64,000 nucleotides of DNA from assembly GCA_902362715.1 (NCBI GenBank), contig CABIXN010000001.1, positions 731,673 to 795,672 on the forward strand, in the 5' to 3' direction. Source of the DNA: Lachnospiraceae bacterium (lineage in GTDB: Bacteria > Bacillota > Clostridia > Lachnospirales > Lachnospiraceae). Shown in pieces: positions 7,441 to 16,126 of the stretch. The first letter of the stretch is position 1. Every line of letters begins with the position of its first letter. A program made the position numbers and the translations under genes. The notes under the pieces are model-generated. The model was given only the letters and a program-made list of their open reading frames with translations, did no database searches and was not told the DNA's origin.

Positions 7441-8076
7441 TTATTCAGACAGAAAAGAAATTGCACCGTTTTTAATTTCTAAGATTTCGTCGGCTTCTTC
7501 TGCCAAATGCTTACTATGTGTAACGACAACAACACATTTTCCTAATTCATGTGCAGTCTTTTTCAGCAAAGCAATGATTTCATCAGCGGTAGTTTCATCA
7601 AGATTTCCCGTCGGTTCATCTGCCAAAAGTACATGAGCGTCGCTGGCTAAAGCTCTTGCAATCGCCACACGCTGTTGTTGTCCACCAGATAGTTGCAATA
7701 CATTTCTCTGCCAGTATTCTTTTCCAATGCCGACTTCTTCCAATAATTTTTCAGCATTTCCACTACCACCTAATTTGACATTTTCAACCGTTGTCAAATA
7801 ATCAATCAGATTATAATTTTGAAATACCAATGAGATATTATGCTTTCTGTGGTAATTCAGCCCTTTTTTTGTAATGTCCTCGCCATTGCAAAGTACAGTC
7901 CCTTTTACCGCTGTGTCTAAGCCTGCTAACAACGATAAGAGTGTTGTTTTTCCTGCACCACTCGGACCGACAATGGTATAGAAGATACCCTCCTCGAAAG
8001 TAGCAGATACATTATTCAAAATGGTTTTATCTTTTTTTGTTTTGTAAGCATAGCTTACATTCTTTACTTCTAACAT
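7441..8076 (-). CDS. ABC exporter ATP-binding protein (MacB/LolD-like)
   Basis: This 211-residue ATPase energises the two FtsX-type permeases encoded just upstream. Walker A is GPSGAGKTT (about residues 37-45), the signature is LSGGQQQRVAIARAL, Walker B is VLLADEPTGNLDE, and the switch histidine is in VVVTHSKH. The GNLDE signature is typical of MacB/LolD/Bce-type exporters. It lies 13 bp after the permease stop, so one operon is clear. The substrate is not shown; peptide antibiotic defence is common for such ICE cargo with a two-component system. Confidence 0.93.
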   Translation of the reverse strand: MLEVKNVSYAYKTKKDKTILNNVSATFEEGIFYTIVGPSGAGKTTLLSLLAGLDTAVKGTVLCNGEDITKKGLNYHRKHNISLVFQNYNLIDYLTTVENVKLGGSGNAEKLLEEVGIGKEYWQRNVLQLSGGQQQRVAIARALASDAHVLLADEPTGNLDETTADEIIALLKKTAHELGKCVVVVTHSKHLAEEADEILEIKNGAISFLSE

Positions 8077-8089
8077 TTTCGTCGTCCTC

Positions 8090-9535
8090 CTAACTCATTT
8101 CCGATAAAATATCTTTCGGGTTTCTCTTTAGTATTACAATTCCAGATACCAGAACGGAAGCCGTTATCAACACAAGAACACTTACACCGTCCAGTAGATA
8201 CATTTCTGGTGTAACCTCTACGCTGATACTCTGCACGTCCTGCTTTGGTGCAACGTATTCTGTGGATACTTTTCCCTCATTATTCTTTTCTTCCTCCTGC
8301 ATTTGCTGAACCTGCTGTGATACCAGATAATTTGCAGTTGCTTTGGAAACGGCAGGAGCGACAGCAAAGGATAACATAAGGGAAAGAACAGCAATCATAA
8401 TCGCTTCGCTCCAAATTTGTCCGATAATTCTAAATTTCGGAACACCGAGAGATAAGAAAATACCGACTTCCTGCACCCGATTTTTCAACCAGAAAAGAAA
8501 TACTAAAACAAGGATAACAAAACTTGCAACAGAGATTACCAATATCATCATTTCGCTTACTTTTGCTAAATCATTGAAGTTTGAGGACATGGTTTCGGAA
8601 TTTCCGTTATTGTCAATCAAATCATATTGCTCCCAATTGATGTCTACTTTTTGCAGATTTTCTTTTACTTCGTCGTAAGCTTCCACATCTTCCACTTTGA
8701 AATAGGCTCTTTCATATAATGGACTTGTTTCACCCTCTGCCTTTTCTGGAAATCTCAAATCTGTAAATATTACATTTTCCGAACGGTAAGTATCTCCCTG
8801 CATAAGTGGGGACATCTTTTGATCCACTTGATAAATTCCAACAATCTCAGCTTCTGATACCTTTGAATTTTCAGTATCGTGGTAATCATTAAAAGAAATC
8901 TTATCGCCGATTTTCAGATTATTTTGCTTTGCCAGTTCCTCTGAAATGACACACATATCTTTATCCTCTGGGGTTATCATTCGTCCCTCTTTGATATGCA
9001 GGTTTCCAGATAAAACATTTCTGTCTAGTTTCATATCTTTGTTTCCAATTAAACTTACACCGCCAACATCTGCATTCTGGTCTACATCTTTATCTTCAAT
9101 CCTTTTGAAATTTACAGGGTTTACGGGAGTTGTTACTGTTGTAATATTGTAATCAGCAATTCCTTTTGCTTTTGCCAATTTCTCAATGTCTTTTATATCT
9201 AAGCTTTCAAATTCATTTGTTGTCCAGCCTGTCCAAGTCTCCACACCATTGATAATCTCTTTTTCCTGATGGTAGCCACCAAAACTACCTTCCTTATCAT
9301 TACCAATCTTTTCTGAGTATTCACGAACTCGCTTTGTTCGGTACTCTGCATTTCTTTCTAAAAGAAAGCCTGCACCTATGGCTTGTCTGGTTTTGTCCTG
9401 CACCTCAATACTGGCATTTTTGCTCGCCACACCTGCAAGAAGCAAGGTACTGATTGCAAAAACAATCAACAATAAGAGAATACTTTTTACGGGCTTTCTG
9501 AACACAGAACGCCTTGCCAATCCAAAAAAATTCAT
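8090..9535 (-). CDS. FtsX-family ABC permease, long
   Basis: This 481-residue protein has an N-terminal membrane segment (about 17-38), a large extracellular MacB-type periplasmic-core domain (about 40-325), and three C-terminal segments (about 329-351, 373-395 and 451-473). The FtsX region is seen in LKNRVQEVGIFLSLGVPKFRIIGQ. A glutamine/glutamate-rich loop (about 407-440) sits between the last two helices. Only 3 bp separate it from the second permease gene upstream, which suggests a heterodimeric membrane pair. Confidence 0.92.
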   Translation of the reverse strand: MNFFGLARRSVFRKPVKSILLLLIVFAISTLLLAGVASKNASIEVQDKTRQAIGAGFLLERNAEYRTKRVREYSEKIGNDKEGSFGGYHQEKEIINGVETWTGWTTNEFESLDIKDIEKLAKAKGIADYNITTVTTPVNPVNFKRIEDKDVDQNADVGGVSLIGNKDMKLDRNVLSGNLHIKEGRMITPEDKDMCVISEELAKQNNLKIGDKISFNDYHDTENSKVSEAEIVGIYQVDQKMSPLMQGDTYRSENVIFTDLRFPEKAEGETSPLYERAYFKVEDVEAYDEVKENLQKVDINWEQYDLIDNNGNSETMSSNFNDLAKVSEMMILVISVASFVILVLVFLFWLKNRVQEVGIFLSLGVPKFRIIGQIWSEAIMIAVLSLMLSFAVAPAVSKATANYLVSQQVQQMQEEEKNNEGKVSTEYVAPKQDVQSISVEVTPEMYLLDGVSVLVLITASVLVSGIVILKRNPKDILSEMS

Positions 9536-9538
9536 GTA

Positions 9539-10762
9539 CTATCCCTCCATTTTTGCTAATATATCTTTTGGGTTTGCTCGTAATATCGGAAGAATGGAAC
9601 AGCACAATGCCACCAAAATAACTGCACCGCCTAAAAGGAACAACATTCCAATATCTTGTATCTGCAAAACCACTTTCAGATTTTCTGTTACTGTTTCTGA
9701 ACCGGTAATGACGTTTTGCAAAACGCCCGAGAACAATTTACCAATGGCTGTTGCTCCTAAAACCGAAAGTGTAAATACACTGCCTGCTTCTAAGAAAGTT
9801 TGCAGGAAAATTTCACTTTTTGTCTTGCCGAGGCTCATAAAGATTGCCACCTCTTTTTGCCTTGTCCGCATCCACATACATAACAGCAGGGAAACAACAA
9901 CAGTACCAGTTACCAATGTAAGTACCAGCATAAGATTTGCCACCTTACTGATTTGCTCTAATGGAGCAGACATCTGTTGATAAAGGGTATCGGAAGTGCT
10001 AAGTTCTACATCATTTCCGAATATTTTTTGCAAGCTGGTTTCCAGCACATCTAATTTTTCTGGTCTTTTTGAATAAACGCAGAGTTTTTCAAATTCAGCT
10101 TCTTTGAACAATTCTTTATAAGTGCTGTTGTCAATAAAGACTTGATTTTCTATTCGATTGACTGCGGTAGTTTCTGTTGGCTGGTCTTTTTCCACATTTC
10201 CTGCGGACATGAAAATTCCAATAATTTGAACAGATACTTTTGTTCCGTTTTCTGTACTTAATTCAATCGTATCTCCAACTTTTAGCTCATTTTGATTTGC
10301 AAGGTTCGCATTGATAACAGCACCTTTTTTCTCATGTTTGATATAATCGCCAGAAGCTAAGCGGTACTGCATTTCTGAAAAAGGACTGTCTTTTTCCAAA
10401 TCATCATAGGAGAACAACGCTATTTTCAAATTTTCCTCATTCGTAGAAGTATTGAGCGTAACGGGAGCAAAATTATTCGGAAATACCTCTTGTCTGCCGA
10501 TACGGTTGATAGACGAAACATCTTCCAGCGTTTCAATCTTGTTTACTTCATTCTCGGTTATCTTGCTGTCCTTACTTGTAATTTCAGCCACAATCTTAGA
10601 GTTTGTCTTTTCCTGCATGGCTTGTTTGGACTCATTTGTAGTCCTTAAAATCATGCTTGTACCTAAAATCATACTGTTTACAAGTATCAAAACAATCAAC
10701 AGAAGAATGGTTTTTCCTTTTTTTCGCTGTAAATAGCGAAAACCAAGTTGATAAAACTTCAT
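9539..10762 (-). CDS. FtsX-family ABC permease, short
   Basis: This 407-residue partner permease has the same plan: first segment (about 17-40), extracellular domain (about 42-275), then three segments (about 277-300, 320-345 and 370-395). The FtsX motif MRTRQKEVAIFMSLGKTKSEIF is clear. It is the second gene of the lipoprotein-permease-permease-ATPase operon. Two non-identical permeases with one ATPase resemble MacB-like or bacitracin-type exporters of Firmicutes. Confidence 0.92.
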   Translation of the reverse strand: MKFYQLGFRYLQRKKGKTILLLIVLILVNSMILGTSMILRTTNESKQAMQEKTNSKIVAEITSKDSKITENEVNKIETLEDVSSINRIGRQEVFPNNFAPVTLNTSTNEENLKIALFSYDDLEKDSPFSEMQYRLASGDYIKHEKKGAVINANLANQNELKVGDTIELSTENGTKVSVQIIGIFMSAGNVEKDQPTETTAVNRIENQVFIDNSTYKELFKEAEFEKLCVYSKRPEKLDVLETSLQKIFGNDVELSTSDTLYQQMSAPLEQISKVANLMLVLTLVTGTVVVSLLLCMWMRTRQKEVAIFMSLGKTKSEIFLQTFLEAGSVFTLSVLGATAIGKLFSGVLQNVITGSETVTENLKVVLQIQDIGMLFLLGGAVILVALCCSILPILRANPKDILAKMEG

Positions 10763-10773
10763 ACTTCACACCT

Positions 10774-11271
10774 CTATTCCCAACGGGCTATGACAACCTT
10801 TGTTGCATTGAAATGATTTGTGTCTGCAAATTCTCCATAGAGATATACATTTGATTGTTTCTTTACATCAGATATAGACCCCGTTGTTATATTCGTAACA
10901 GAACCCAACTGTTTATTTAGTGTCGCAACAACAAATTCACAATCTTGGTTATAAGTTACAGAAACAGCATTGTCTTTATTTTCCAATCCCGCCGCTTCCG
11001 ATTTTATTCCAGCTCCCCCCTCAATTTCTTTTGCTTGACTTACGGAACAACCATTGTCTGTAAATTCCAAAACACTTCCTATCAAATTAGCAGACTCTAA
11101 TATGTCGTTTCCTTTATTTTCTGAAGAACCATTTGCATTTTCTTCATTCGTATTAGAATTGACAATAGGATTAGACGTATCTGGTTTCTCATCTGGACTT
11201 GCACCACACCCCGTCAATGCACAGATACATAATCCAACTGCTACAAATTTACTGATGTTTGTTTTTTTCAT
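10774..11271 (-). CDS. Lipoprotein, first gene of ABC operon
   Basis: This 165-residue protein has a lipoprotein signal peptide with lipobox ALTGC, making C22 the lipidated residue, then a low-complexity S/N/E-rich linker (about 25-55). The folded part has no domain I recognise; it includes GSVLEFTDNGCSVSQAKEIEGG and ends NHFNATKVVIARWE. It is followed at 11 bp by the permease genes. Possible roles are substrate capture or sensing at the outer membrane face for the exporter, which is inference from position. Confidence 0.8.
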   Translation of the reverse strand: MKKTNISKFVAVGLCICALTGCGASPDEKPDTSNPIVNSNTNEENANGSSENKGNDILESANLIGSVLEFTDNGCSVSQAKEIEGGAGIKSEAAGLENKDNAVSVTYNQDCEFVVATLNKQLGSVTNITTGSISDVKKQSNVYLYGEFADTNHFNATKVVIARWE

Positions 11272-11334
11272 TTTTGTATTCCACCTTTCTTGTTCGATAT
11301 GCCCCTATTGTAAAAGCAAACCATTCTAAAAATC

Positions 11335-11383
11335 CTGTAAAAAAGTAAGAAAATCATCATCATTTTTTAGAGGATTTTTACAG
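11335..11383. promoter_or_regulatory. Inverted TTTTTACAG motifs in the divergent promoter region
   Basis: The gap between the ABC operon and the response regulator gene carries TTTTTACAG at 11375-11383 (plus) and the same word on the minus strand at 11335-11343. A plus-strand TATAAT lies at 11403-11408 before the regulator gene. The arrangement fits a response-regulator operator serving both directions. Confidence 0.45.
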
Positions 11384-11433
11384 ACTTTTCTGTTATACTG
11401 TCTATAATTTATATAGAAAAGGATTGATACATT

Positions 11434-12120
11434 ATGAAAATACTTCTTCTGGAAGATGATTTAGAGTTATGTAAAAATATAAAAATTTCTCTCGAAAAAG
11501 AAAACTATATGGTTGATTGTTGCAATGACGGGGAAACCGCTATGCTGTACGCTTTAAATACAGACTATGCTTATGACCTCGCCATTGTAGACCGTATGCT
11601 ACCGATTATTGACGGCTTAACAATCATAAAATCTATGCGTAGAAAAGGAATATCTATTCCTATCCTTATCATTACTGCCATGAGTACCCTTGACAATCGG
11701 GTGGAGGGTTTAGACGGCGGTGCTGATGATTACTTAGTAAAGCCATTTCATATCAAAGAATTGCTTGCAAGGGTTCGGGCATTGACAAGGCGACCTGCCA
11801 ATATTCAGTTATCGTCTAAATTACAATATGGAGATTTGACTTTCGATAAAGACAGCAGAACCTTATCCACACCAAATAATTCTCTTTTATTAACTTCAAA
11901 AGAAACCGAGTTGACTTTTGTATTTATGCAGAACCCAGAAACACTATTTTCCCGTGAACAGCTAATCCTTAAAATCTGGGGCAGTTCTTCCGAGGTAGAA
12001 ACTGGCAATGTAGACAGTTACATTTCTTTTCTGCGAAAACGCCTAAAAGAATTAAAAAGTTCCTGTAAAATAACAACGGTCTACGGTGCAGGGTACAAAC
12101 TGGAGAAAGAAACATGTTAA
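11434..12120 (+). CDS. OmpR-family response regulator
   Basis: This 228-residue protein has a receiver domain (1-120) with acidic residues at the start (LLLEDDLE), phospho-acceptor D53 in LAIVDRMLP, the switch Thr in IITAMS and the Lys of DYLVKPF. A winged-helix OmpR/PhoB domain (about 128-225) follows, with SREQLILKIWG and FLRKRLKEL. It overlaps the kinase gene by 7 nt and is divergent from the ABC operon, so it probably controls that exporter. It is one of the few plus-strand genes of the ICE. Confidence 0.95.
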   Translation: MKILLLEDDLELCKNIKISLEKENYMVDCCNDGETAMLYALNTDYAYDLAIVDRMLPIIDGLTIIKSMRRKGISIPILIITAMSTLDNRVEGLDGGADDYLVKPFHIKELLARVRALTRRPANIQLSSKLQYGDLTFDKDSRTLSTPNNSLLLTSKETELTFVFMQNPETLFSREQLILKIWGSSSEVETGNVDSYISFLRKRLKELKSSCKITTVYGAGYKLEKETC

Positions 12121-13406
12121 ATAATTTATACCGAAAACTTCATATTCTGTTTGCAAGTTCTGTTATGTTGATTATTACCCTTGTGATTTCCTTTGTCGTT
12201 GCGAACACAGTTCATACAGAGAAAATCAACGAAAGCACCTTGTTTCAGAGATTAACAACCTTGCTGATTTATCAAGTGGAAAGTGCTTCTTCGGATATGG
12301 ATAAATCACTCAAAGCCTACGAAGAAAGTTATCATATTTTTTCTTTGATTAGCGATACAAAAGGGAATACCATTTATCAGAGTGATTTCCCATTTCCAAC
12401 TTCTGCGAACAATCTGTTGCATGATGTAGAAAAGCAGATTTCTACACAGCCATTATCACAAACAGAAAGCAACACAACTTCACAAGGCGGTTTTCTGGAA
12501 ATAAGAGGAAAACATCACGATACTTATTTTGTTATTCCTGCTACAATTAGGACAGCAAATGATACCGTATATCATGCAACCTTTCTTTATCAGACAGCCA
12601 GTTTGACGGATATTTTACAAAAGACATTGCCAATATATCTTCTTATCTGGCTTTTGGCTTGTATCGTTGTTATCATGCTAACCCGTTATCTGCTGAAAAA
12701 GTCGTTTGCTCCAACGGAACGAATACTGCAAAGCCAAAAAGATTTTGTTGCAACAGCGTCCCATGAATTAAAATCTCCACTTGCTGTTATGATTTCCAAC
12801 ACGGATATGCTTCTTGATAATGTTTCCTTAAACGAGCAGGCAAAGCAAGCCGTACAGACCATAGATTTTGAATGTATGCGGTTATCCCGTTTAGTCAAAG
12901 ATATGTTGCTTTTGGCTTCTTCCGACGCTAAAACATGGACATTGCATAAAAGCACAATCAATGTAGATACCTTGCTCATTACGTTATATGAAACCTACGA
13001 ACCCGTCTGCATGAAGCAGAATTTAGAACTAAAACTGCATTTATCCGAGGAAAGTTATCCTGCTATGTTTACCGACAAAGACCGATTATTTCAAATCTTG
13101 TGTGTCTTTATGGATAATGCCATTCAACATTCCAAGAATAATTCTTTAATAGAGATAGAAGTAATCGCCACCGAAAAAAATATTGCTTTTTCTGTGGTAG
13201 ACCACGGGCAAGGCATTTCTGATGAAGATAAGCAGTATATCTTTGACCGATTTTATAGTGGCGACAAGTCCCATACGAACAAATCGAATTTTGGACTGGG
13301 ACTAAGTATCGCCAAAGAATTAACCCAAATGCTGAACGGTATTATCATTATCAATGATACTGCTGGTGGAGGTGCTACTTTTACTGTTAAATTTCCTCTG
13401 AAATAG
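12114..13406 (+). CDS. Sensor histidine kinase
   Basis: This 430-residue membrane kinase has two transmembrane segments (about 11-31 and 172-190) enclosing an extracellular sensor of some 140 residues, a HisKA domain with H217 in FVATASHELKSPLAVM, and an HATPase_c domain with the N box (FMDNAIQHS), G1 (VVDHGQGIS) and G2 (GLGLSIAKEL). Its start overlaps the regulator stop. The sensor domain is large, unlike the tiny loop of BceS-type kinases, so it may sense a ligand directly. A hairpin terminator follows. Confidence 0.95.
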   Translation: MLNNLYRKLHILFASSVMLIITLVISFVVANTVHTEKINESTLFQRLTTLLIYQVESASSDMDKSLKAYEESYHIFSLISDTKGNTIYQSDFPFPTSANNLLHDVEKQISTQPLSQTESNTTSQGGFLEIRGKHHDTYFVIPATIRTANDTVYHATFLYQTASLTDILQKTLPIYLLIWLLACIVVIMLTRYLLKKSFAPTERILQSQKDFVATASHELKSPLAVMISNTDMLLDNVSLNEQAKQAVQTIDFECMRLSRLVKDMLLLASSDAKTWTLHKSTINVDTLLITLYETYEPVCMKQNLELKLHLSEESYPAMFTDKDRLFQILCVFMDNAIQHSKNNSLIEIEVIATEKNIAFSVVDHGQGISDEDKQYIFDRFYSGDKSHTNKSNFGLGLSIAKELTQMLNGIIIINDTAGGGATFTVKFPLK

Positions 13407-13410
13407 ATTA

Positions 13411-13452
13411 AGGCTTGCAGATCATACACTATGTATGGAGCAAGCCTTTTTT
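13411..13452 (+). terminator. Terminator after the two-component genes
   Basis: Plus-strand AGGCTTGC (13411-13418) pairs with GCAAGCCT (13439-13446), followed by TTTTT. It is clearly oriented for the kinase transcript. Confidence 0.85.
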
Positions 13453-13676
13453 CAAATCTTTGTCTTTTTGGTAATCTTGTAAATATATTCTTCTGGGGTA
13501 GGGCGTTTATTACCAAAATATTTTTTGAAATTTGCCTGCACTTCTGGGGCGGTGCTATTCATAGCTTCATCAATCGTTGCTTCAATATCTGCCCGAACAT
13601 CAGCCAATGATACACCGCCAGCTTTTGCACCAGCTTTCAACGCTTTTTTTATATCTCGCTTTTTTAGTCCTATCAT
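13452..13676 (-). CDS. Small conserved ICE protein, copy 2 (unknown function)
   Basis: This 74-residue paralogue of 5213-5425 starts [18 protein letters not shown] and differs by a four-residue insertion (RADI) and a few substitutions (TAPEVQ, FKKYF). ATG 13676 is preferred over an ATG 18 nt upstream because GAAAGG precedes it. The DNA identity between the copies is high over about 200 bp, so recombination between them could delete the 8 kb of regulators and ABC cargo in between. No function is recognised. Confidence 0.72.
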   Translation of the reverse strand: MIGLKKRDIKKALKAGAKAGGVSLADVRADIEATIDEAMNSTAPEVQANFKKYFGNKRPTPEEYIYKITKKTKI

Positions 13677-13721
13677 AATAACCTTTCTTATCATAATTGC
13701 AAATTTATAAATTCATTAGTA

Positions 13722-14417
13722 TTAAAACTGAAATTCAAATACATTACTAAAATCATTGTTCAAGACATAATAAACTTTATTTTTTTCTGTAGAATATACA
13801 AATGAAACCCTAGTTGCCCACAAGTCTTTTTGAGAAACAGATTTTAATACTTTAAATGCGTCATTTACTGAAAAATCTTTATCATATCCTGCCAATAACT
13901 CTTTAGCCACTTCGTATCTTGTATCCCCAGAAACAATGTACGGCTTTGTTATATCTGGTTTTAGAATAGAATAATTTGTAATAAGTGAAAAATTTTCTTG
14001 TTCATATCTATACCCAATTCCGGGTTCAATAATTAAAACTCGTCCTTTTTTATCAGAAAGCATAGCTTGCATAGTAGCATCTGGTGCATAAATAATTTTT
14101 TTCTTTTTAACAATGTCCAAGGCTTTATCAAAAGAAATCTCTGCCTTAATGAATTTTTCTGTTAATTCAGATATTGTAATACAATCCTCGCTTTCTATAT
14201 ACCTTGCATTTTCATTACCATGAACATAAAGAAGTGTTCCTACATTACCATTTTTATTTATCCCATGAAATGAATGATACAGACCGTCAGGCATTTTAAT
14301 ACCAATATAAAATCTATTTTCTTCGGTAATTACAGTATGATCCCATACAGAAAGGTCAATATCAAAATTAAAACCAACAATTTTATCTATACCATTGTAA
14401 ACAAATCTTGTACACAT
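13722..14417 (-). CDS. Choloylglycine hydrolase-like Ntn amidohydrolase
   Basis: This 231-residue protein starts MCTRFVYNG; removal of Met would expose Cys2, the nucleophile of the Ntn-hydrolase CGH family (bile salt hydrolase, penicillin V acylase, linear amide C-N hydrolases). The following FNFD and the later SLITNY segment fit that fold. A 5-codon longer frame uses TTG over the GAGGAG ribosome site and is rejected. The protein is shorter than typical bile salt hydrolases (about 320 residues), so the substrate is uncertain; acyl-amide signals or drugs are possible. It is divergent from a TetR gene with two matching operators between them. Confidence 0.78.
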   Translation of the reverse strand: MCTRFVYNGIDKIVGFNFDIDLSVWDHTVITEENRFYIGIKMPDGLYHSFHGINKNGNVGTLLYVHGNENARYIESEDCITISELTEKFIKAEISFDKALDIVKKKKIIYAPDATMQAMLSDKKGRVLIIEPGIGYRYEQENFSLITNYSILKPDITKPYIVSGDTRYEVAKELLAGYDKDFSVNDAFKVLKSVSQKDLWATRVSFVYSTEKNKVYYVLNNDFSNVFEFQF

Positions 14418-14456
14418 ATAATCACTCCTCAAAATACTATTTCAAATAGTCATTTA

Positions 14457-14551
14457 ACTAATCTAATTAGTATTTTAAAATGTTTTTGTAGGAAAGTCAA
14501 TAAATAATCATAATTTTCTAATTGTGTTATTGACTACACTAATTCAATTAG
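14457..14551. promoter_or_regulatory. Two TetR operator candidates
   Basis: CTAAT-N3-ATTAG occurs twice, at 14458-14470 (CTAATctaATTAG, extended by A/T on each side) and 14539-14551 (CTAATtcaATTAG). Both lie in the divergent gap between the amidohydrolase and the TetR gene, which makes them likely TetR sites controlling both. Confidence 0.7.
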
Positions 14552-14594
14552 CTAGAATTGTGTTTGTATGATATTTTGAATGAGGTGCATAACT

Positions 14595-15152
14595 ATGAAA
14601 ACCACTAAAGAAGCAGTAATAAAAGCAACATCAGACTTAGCAGATGAAAAAGGATTAAATAACGTTTCGTTAAAAGCTGTTGCTCAAAAATTAAACATTC
14701 GTACACCATCTTTATATAATCACATAGAAAGTTTAGATAATCTTCTTTTAGAAGTTGCTCATAATGGTATGCGTGACATGAATGAAAGAATGATGAAAAT
14801 TGCCGTTGGAAAAATGGGGAAAGAAGCAATTAAGTTAGTTTCTATCGAATACCTAAACTATATGATTGAACACCCCGGAGTTTATGAAACAATTCAATGG
14901 GCTGTGTGGCACGGAACAGAGGAAACAGCAACCATTTTTAACAACTATCTTTCATTATTAACTACTCTTATCCAATCGTGCAGTCTTAACAAAGACAAAA
15001 CACTTGAAATATTAAATATGCTTACTGGAATAATTCACGGTTATACAACTTTGCAATTAGGAAACGCTTTTTCTGCCTCAGATAAAGTTAGATTTGAATT
15101 AGCTGAAGCGATAGATACTTTATTAGTCGGGATTTTCCAGAAGTATAAATAA
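14595..15152 (+). CDS. TetR/AcrR-family regulator
   Basis: This 185-residue repressor has an N-terminal helix-turn-helix (about 8-52: TKEAVIKATSDLADEKGLNN, then VAQKLNIRTPSLYNHIESLD) and a C-terminal ligand domain with YETIQWAVWHGTEE, resembling the WHG-type TetR C-terminal domain. ATG 14595 is chosen because GAGGTG lies 7 nt before it; the upstream ATG overlaps that site. It is divergent from the Ntn hydrolase, and a terminator follows. A ligand related to the hydrolase substrate or product is a reasonable inference. Confidence 0.92.
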   Translation: MKTTKEAVIKATSDLADEKGLNNVSLKAVAQKLNIRTPSLYNHIESLDNLLLEVAHNGMRDMNERMMKIAVGKMGKEAIKLVSIEYLNYMIEHPGVYETIQWAVWHGTEETATIFNNYLSLLTTLIQSCSLNKDKTLEILNMLTGIIHGYTTLQLGNAFSASDKVRFELAEAIDTLLVGIFQKYK

Positions 15153-15160
15153 TATATTTA

Positions 15161-15196
15161 GGCTTGCAAATCAATACAGAACTGCAAGCCTTTTTC
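15161..15196 (+). terminator. Terminator after the TetR gene
   Basis: GGCTTGCA (15161-15168) pairs with TGCAAGCC (15183-15190), followed by TTTTTC. It nearly touches the tcpC stop and would limit antisense transcription into the transfer genes. Its arms match those of the terminator at 13411. Confidence 0.8.
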
Positions 15197-15198
15197 TT

Positions 15199-16110
15199 TT
15201 ATCCAACAATCTTCCAGTTGCTATCCTTATGTAGCACAAGCTCATACTGCGATACCTGCGACGCCTTTGTCTGATTATCAAGGAATTTTACAGCAACTTT
15301 GACTTTCACATTCTCCCCGTCCTTTGTAAAGATAGGGTTTACCAATTCAGAATAAAGGCAGTCCCTGCCGATAGGTTCAAGCACATTTCCAGCTACATAG
15401 TAGGCAAGCTCTTTTTCTGTGGCTGTCGGGTACAGCTTAAAGAATGTTTCCAGAAATGCAGTAGCGTCATTTACGGTATCAGCGTCCACGCTTGCGTCTG
15501 TTTCTGGTGTTTTAGGCTCATAGTCTGATTTTTCGATTGCTGGTGCAAGGGTAGGGTTCTGAACGATTACCATATCCCCGTCAGCGTCTACATGGACTTT
15601 TACAGTATAGGTTGCTTTCACATTGCTTGTCTGTTCTCCCTCTTTTATCTGCTGATCTACTTCGTAGGTAGCAGAAAAAGTGTCCGTTCCCGACTGTTCG
15701 ATACTCCACACAATCACATCTGTAACTATGGAGCTGGTCGGTATATCTGTTCTGATTGTATCAACATTCAAGTCCTGCAATTCCTTTGTCAGATAACCTC
15801 TGATTGCCTGCGTCCTTGCTTCGATAACTTCTTTACTGTTATTCCATGTATAATAGGACTTCGCAAAATTCTTCACGAAATTTTCTATCCCGTTGGTGTC
15901 CTGCAAGCGAAGTTCAATGGTTTCTTTTTCATGGGTCGTGTGCTGGTCGATAGCCGTAAAATTCTTATACACCCCAAAACTCACGCTTGCGATAAGCACC
16001 ACCCACAACGCAATCACGGTTTTCTGATGTGTGCCTACCTTGACAGTACGCACCTTTCTTTCTTTTAGTTCTTTGATAGTTTCTGTCTGTTTCTTATTCT
16101 TCTTAAACAT
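15199..16110 (-). CDS. tcpC: Conjugal transfer protein TcpC (Tn916 Orf13)
   Basis: This 303-residue protein is the bitopic TcpC-type component of Tn916-family type IV secretion. A basic cytoplasmic start (MFKKNKKQTETIKELKERK), one transmembrane segment (about 28-45) and two NTF2-like extracellular domains (about 55-185 and 205-303) fit the family. The frame extends three codons upstream to a TTG, but ATG 16110 is better placed. It is the last transfer gene of the operon, 16 bp after the cell wall hydrolase. Confidence 0.9.
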   Translation of the reverse strand: MFKKNKKQTETIKELKERKVRTVKVGTHQKTVIALWVVLIASVSFGVYKNFTAIDQHTTHEKETIELRLQDTNGIENFVKNFAKSYYTWNNSKEVIEARTQAIRGYLTKELQDLNVDTIRTDIPTSSIVTDVIVWSIEQSGTDTFSATYEVDQQIKEGEQTSNVKATYTVKVHVDADGDMVIVQNPTLAPAIEKSDYEPKTPETDASVDADTVNDATAFLETFFKLYPTATEKELAYYVAGNVLEPIGRDCLYSELVNPIFTKDGENVKVKVAVKFLDNQTKASQVSQYELVLHKDSNWKIVG

Positions 16111-16126
16111 ATTTTTCAAGTCCTTT

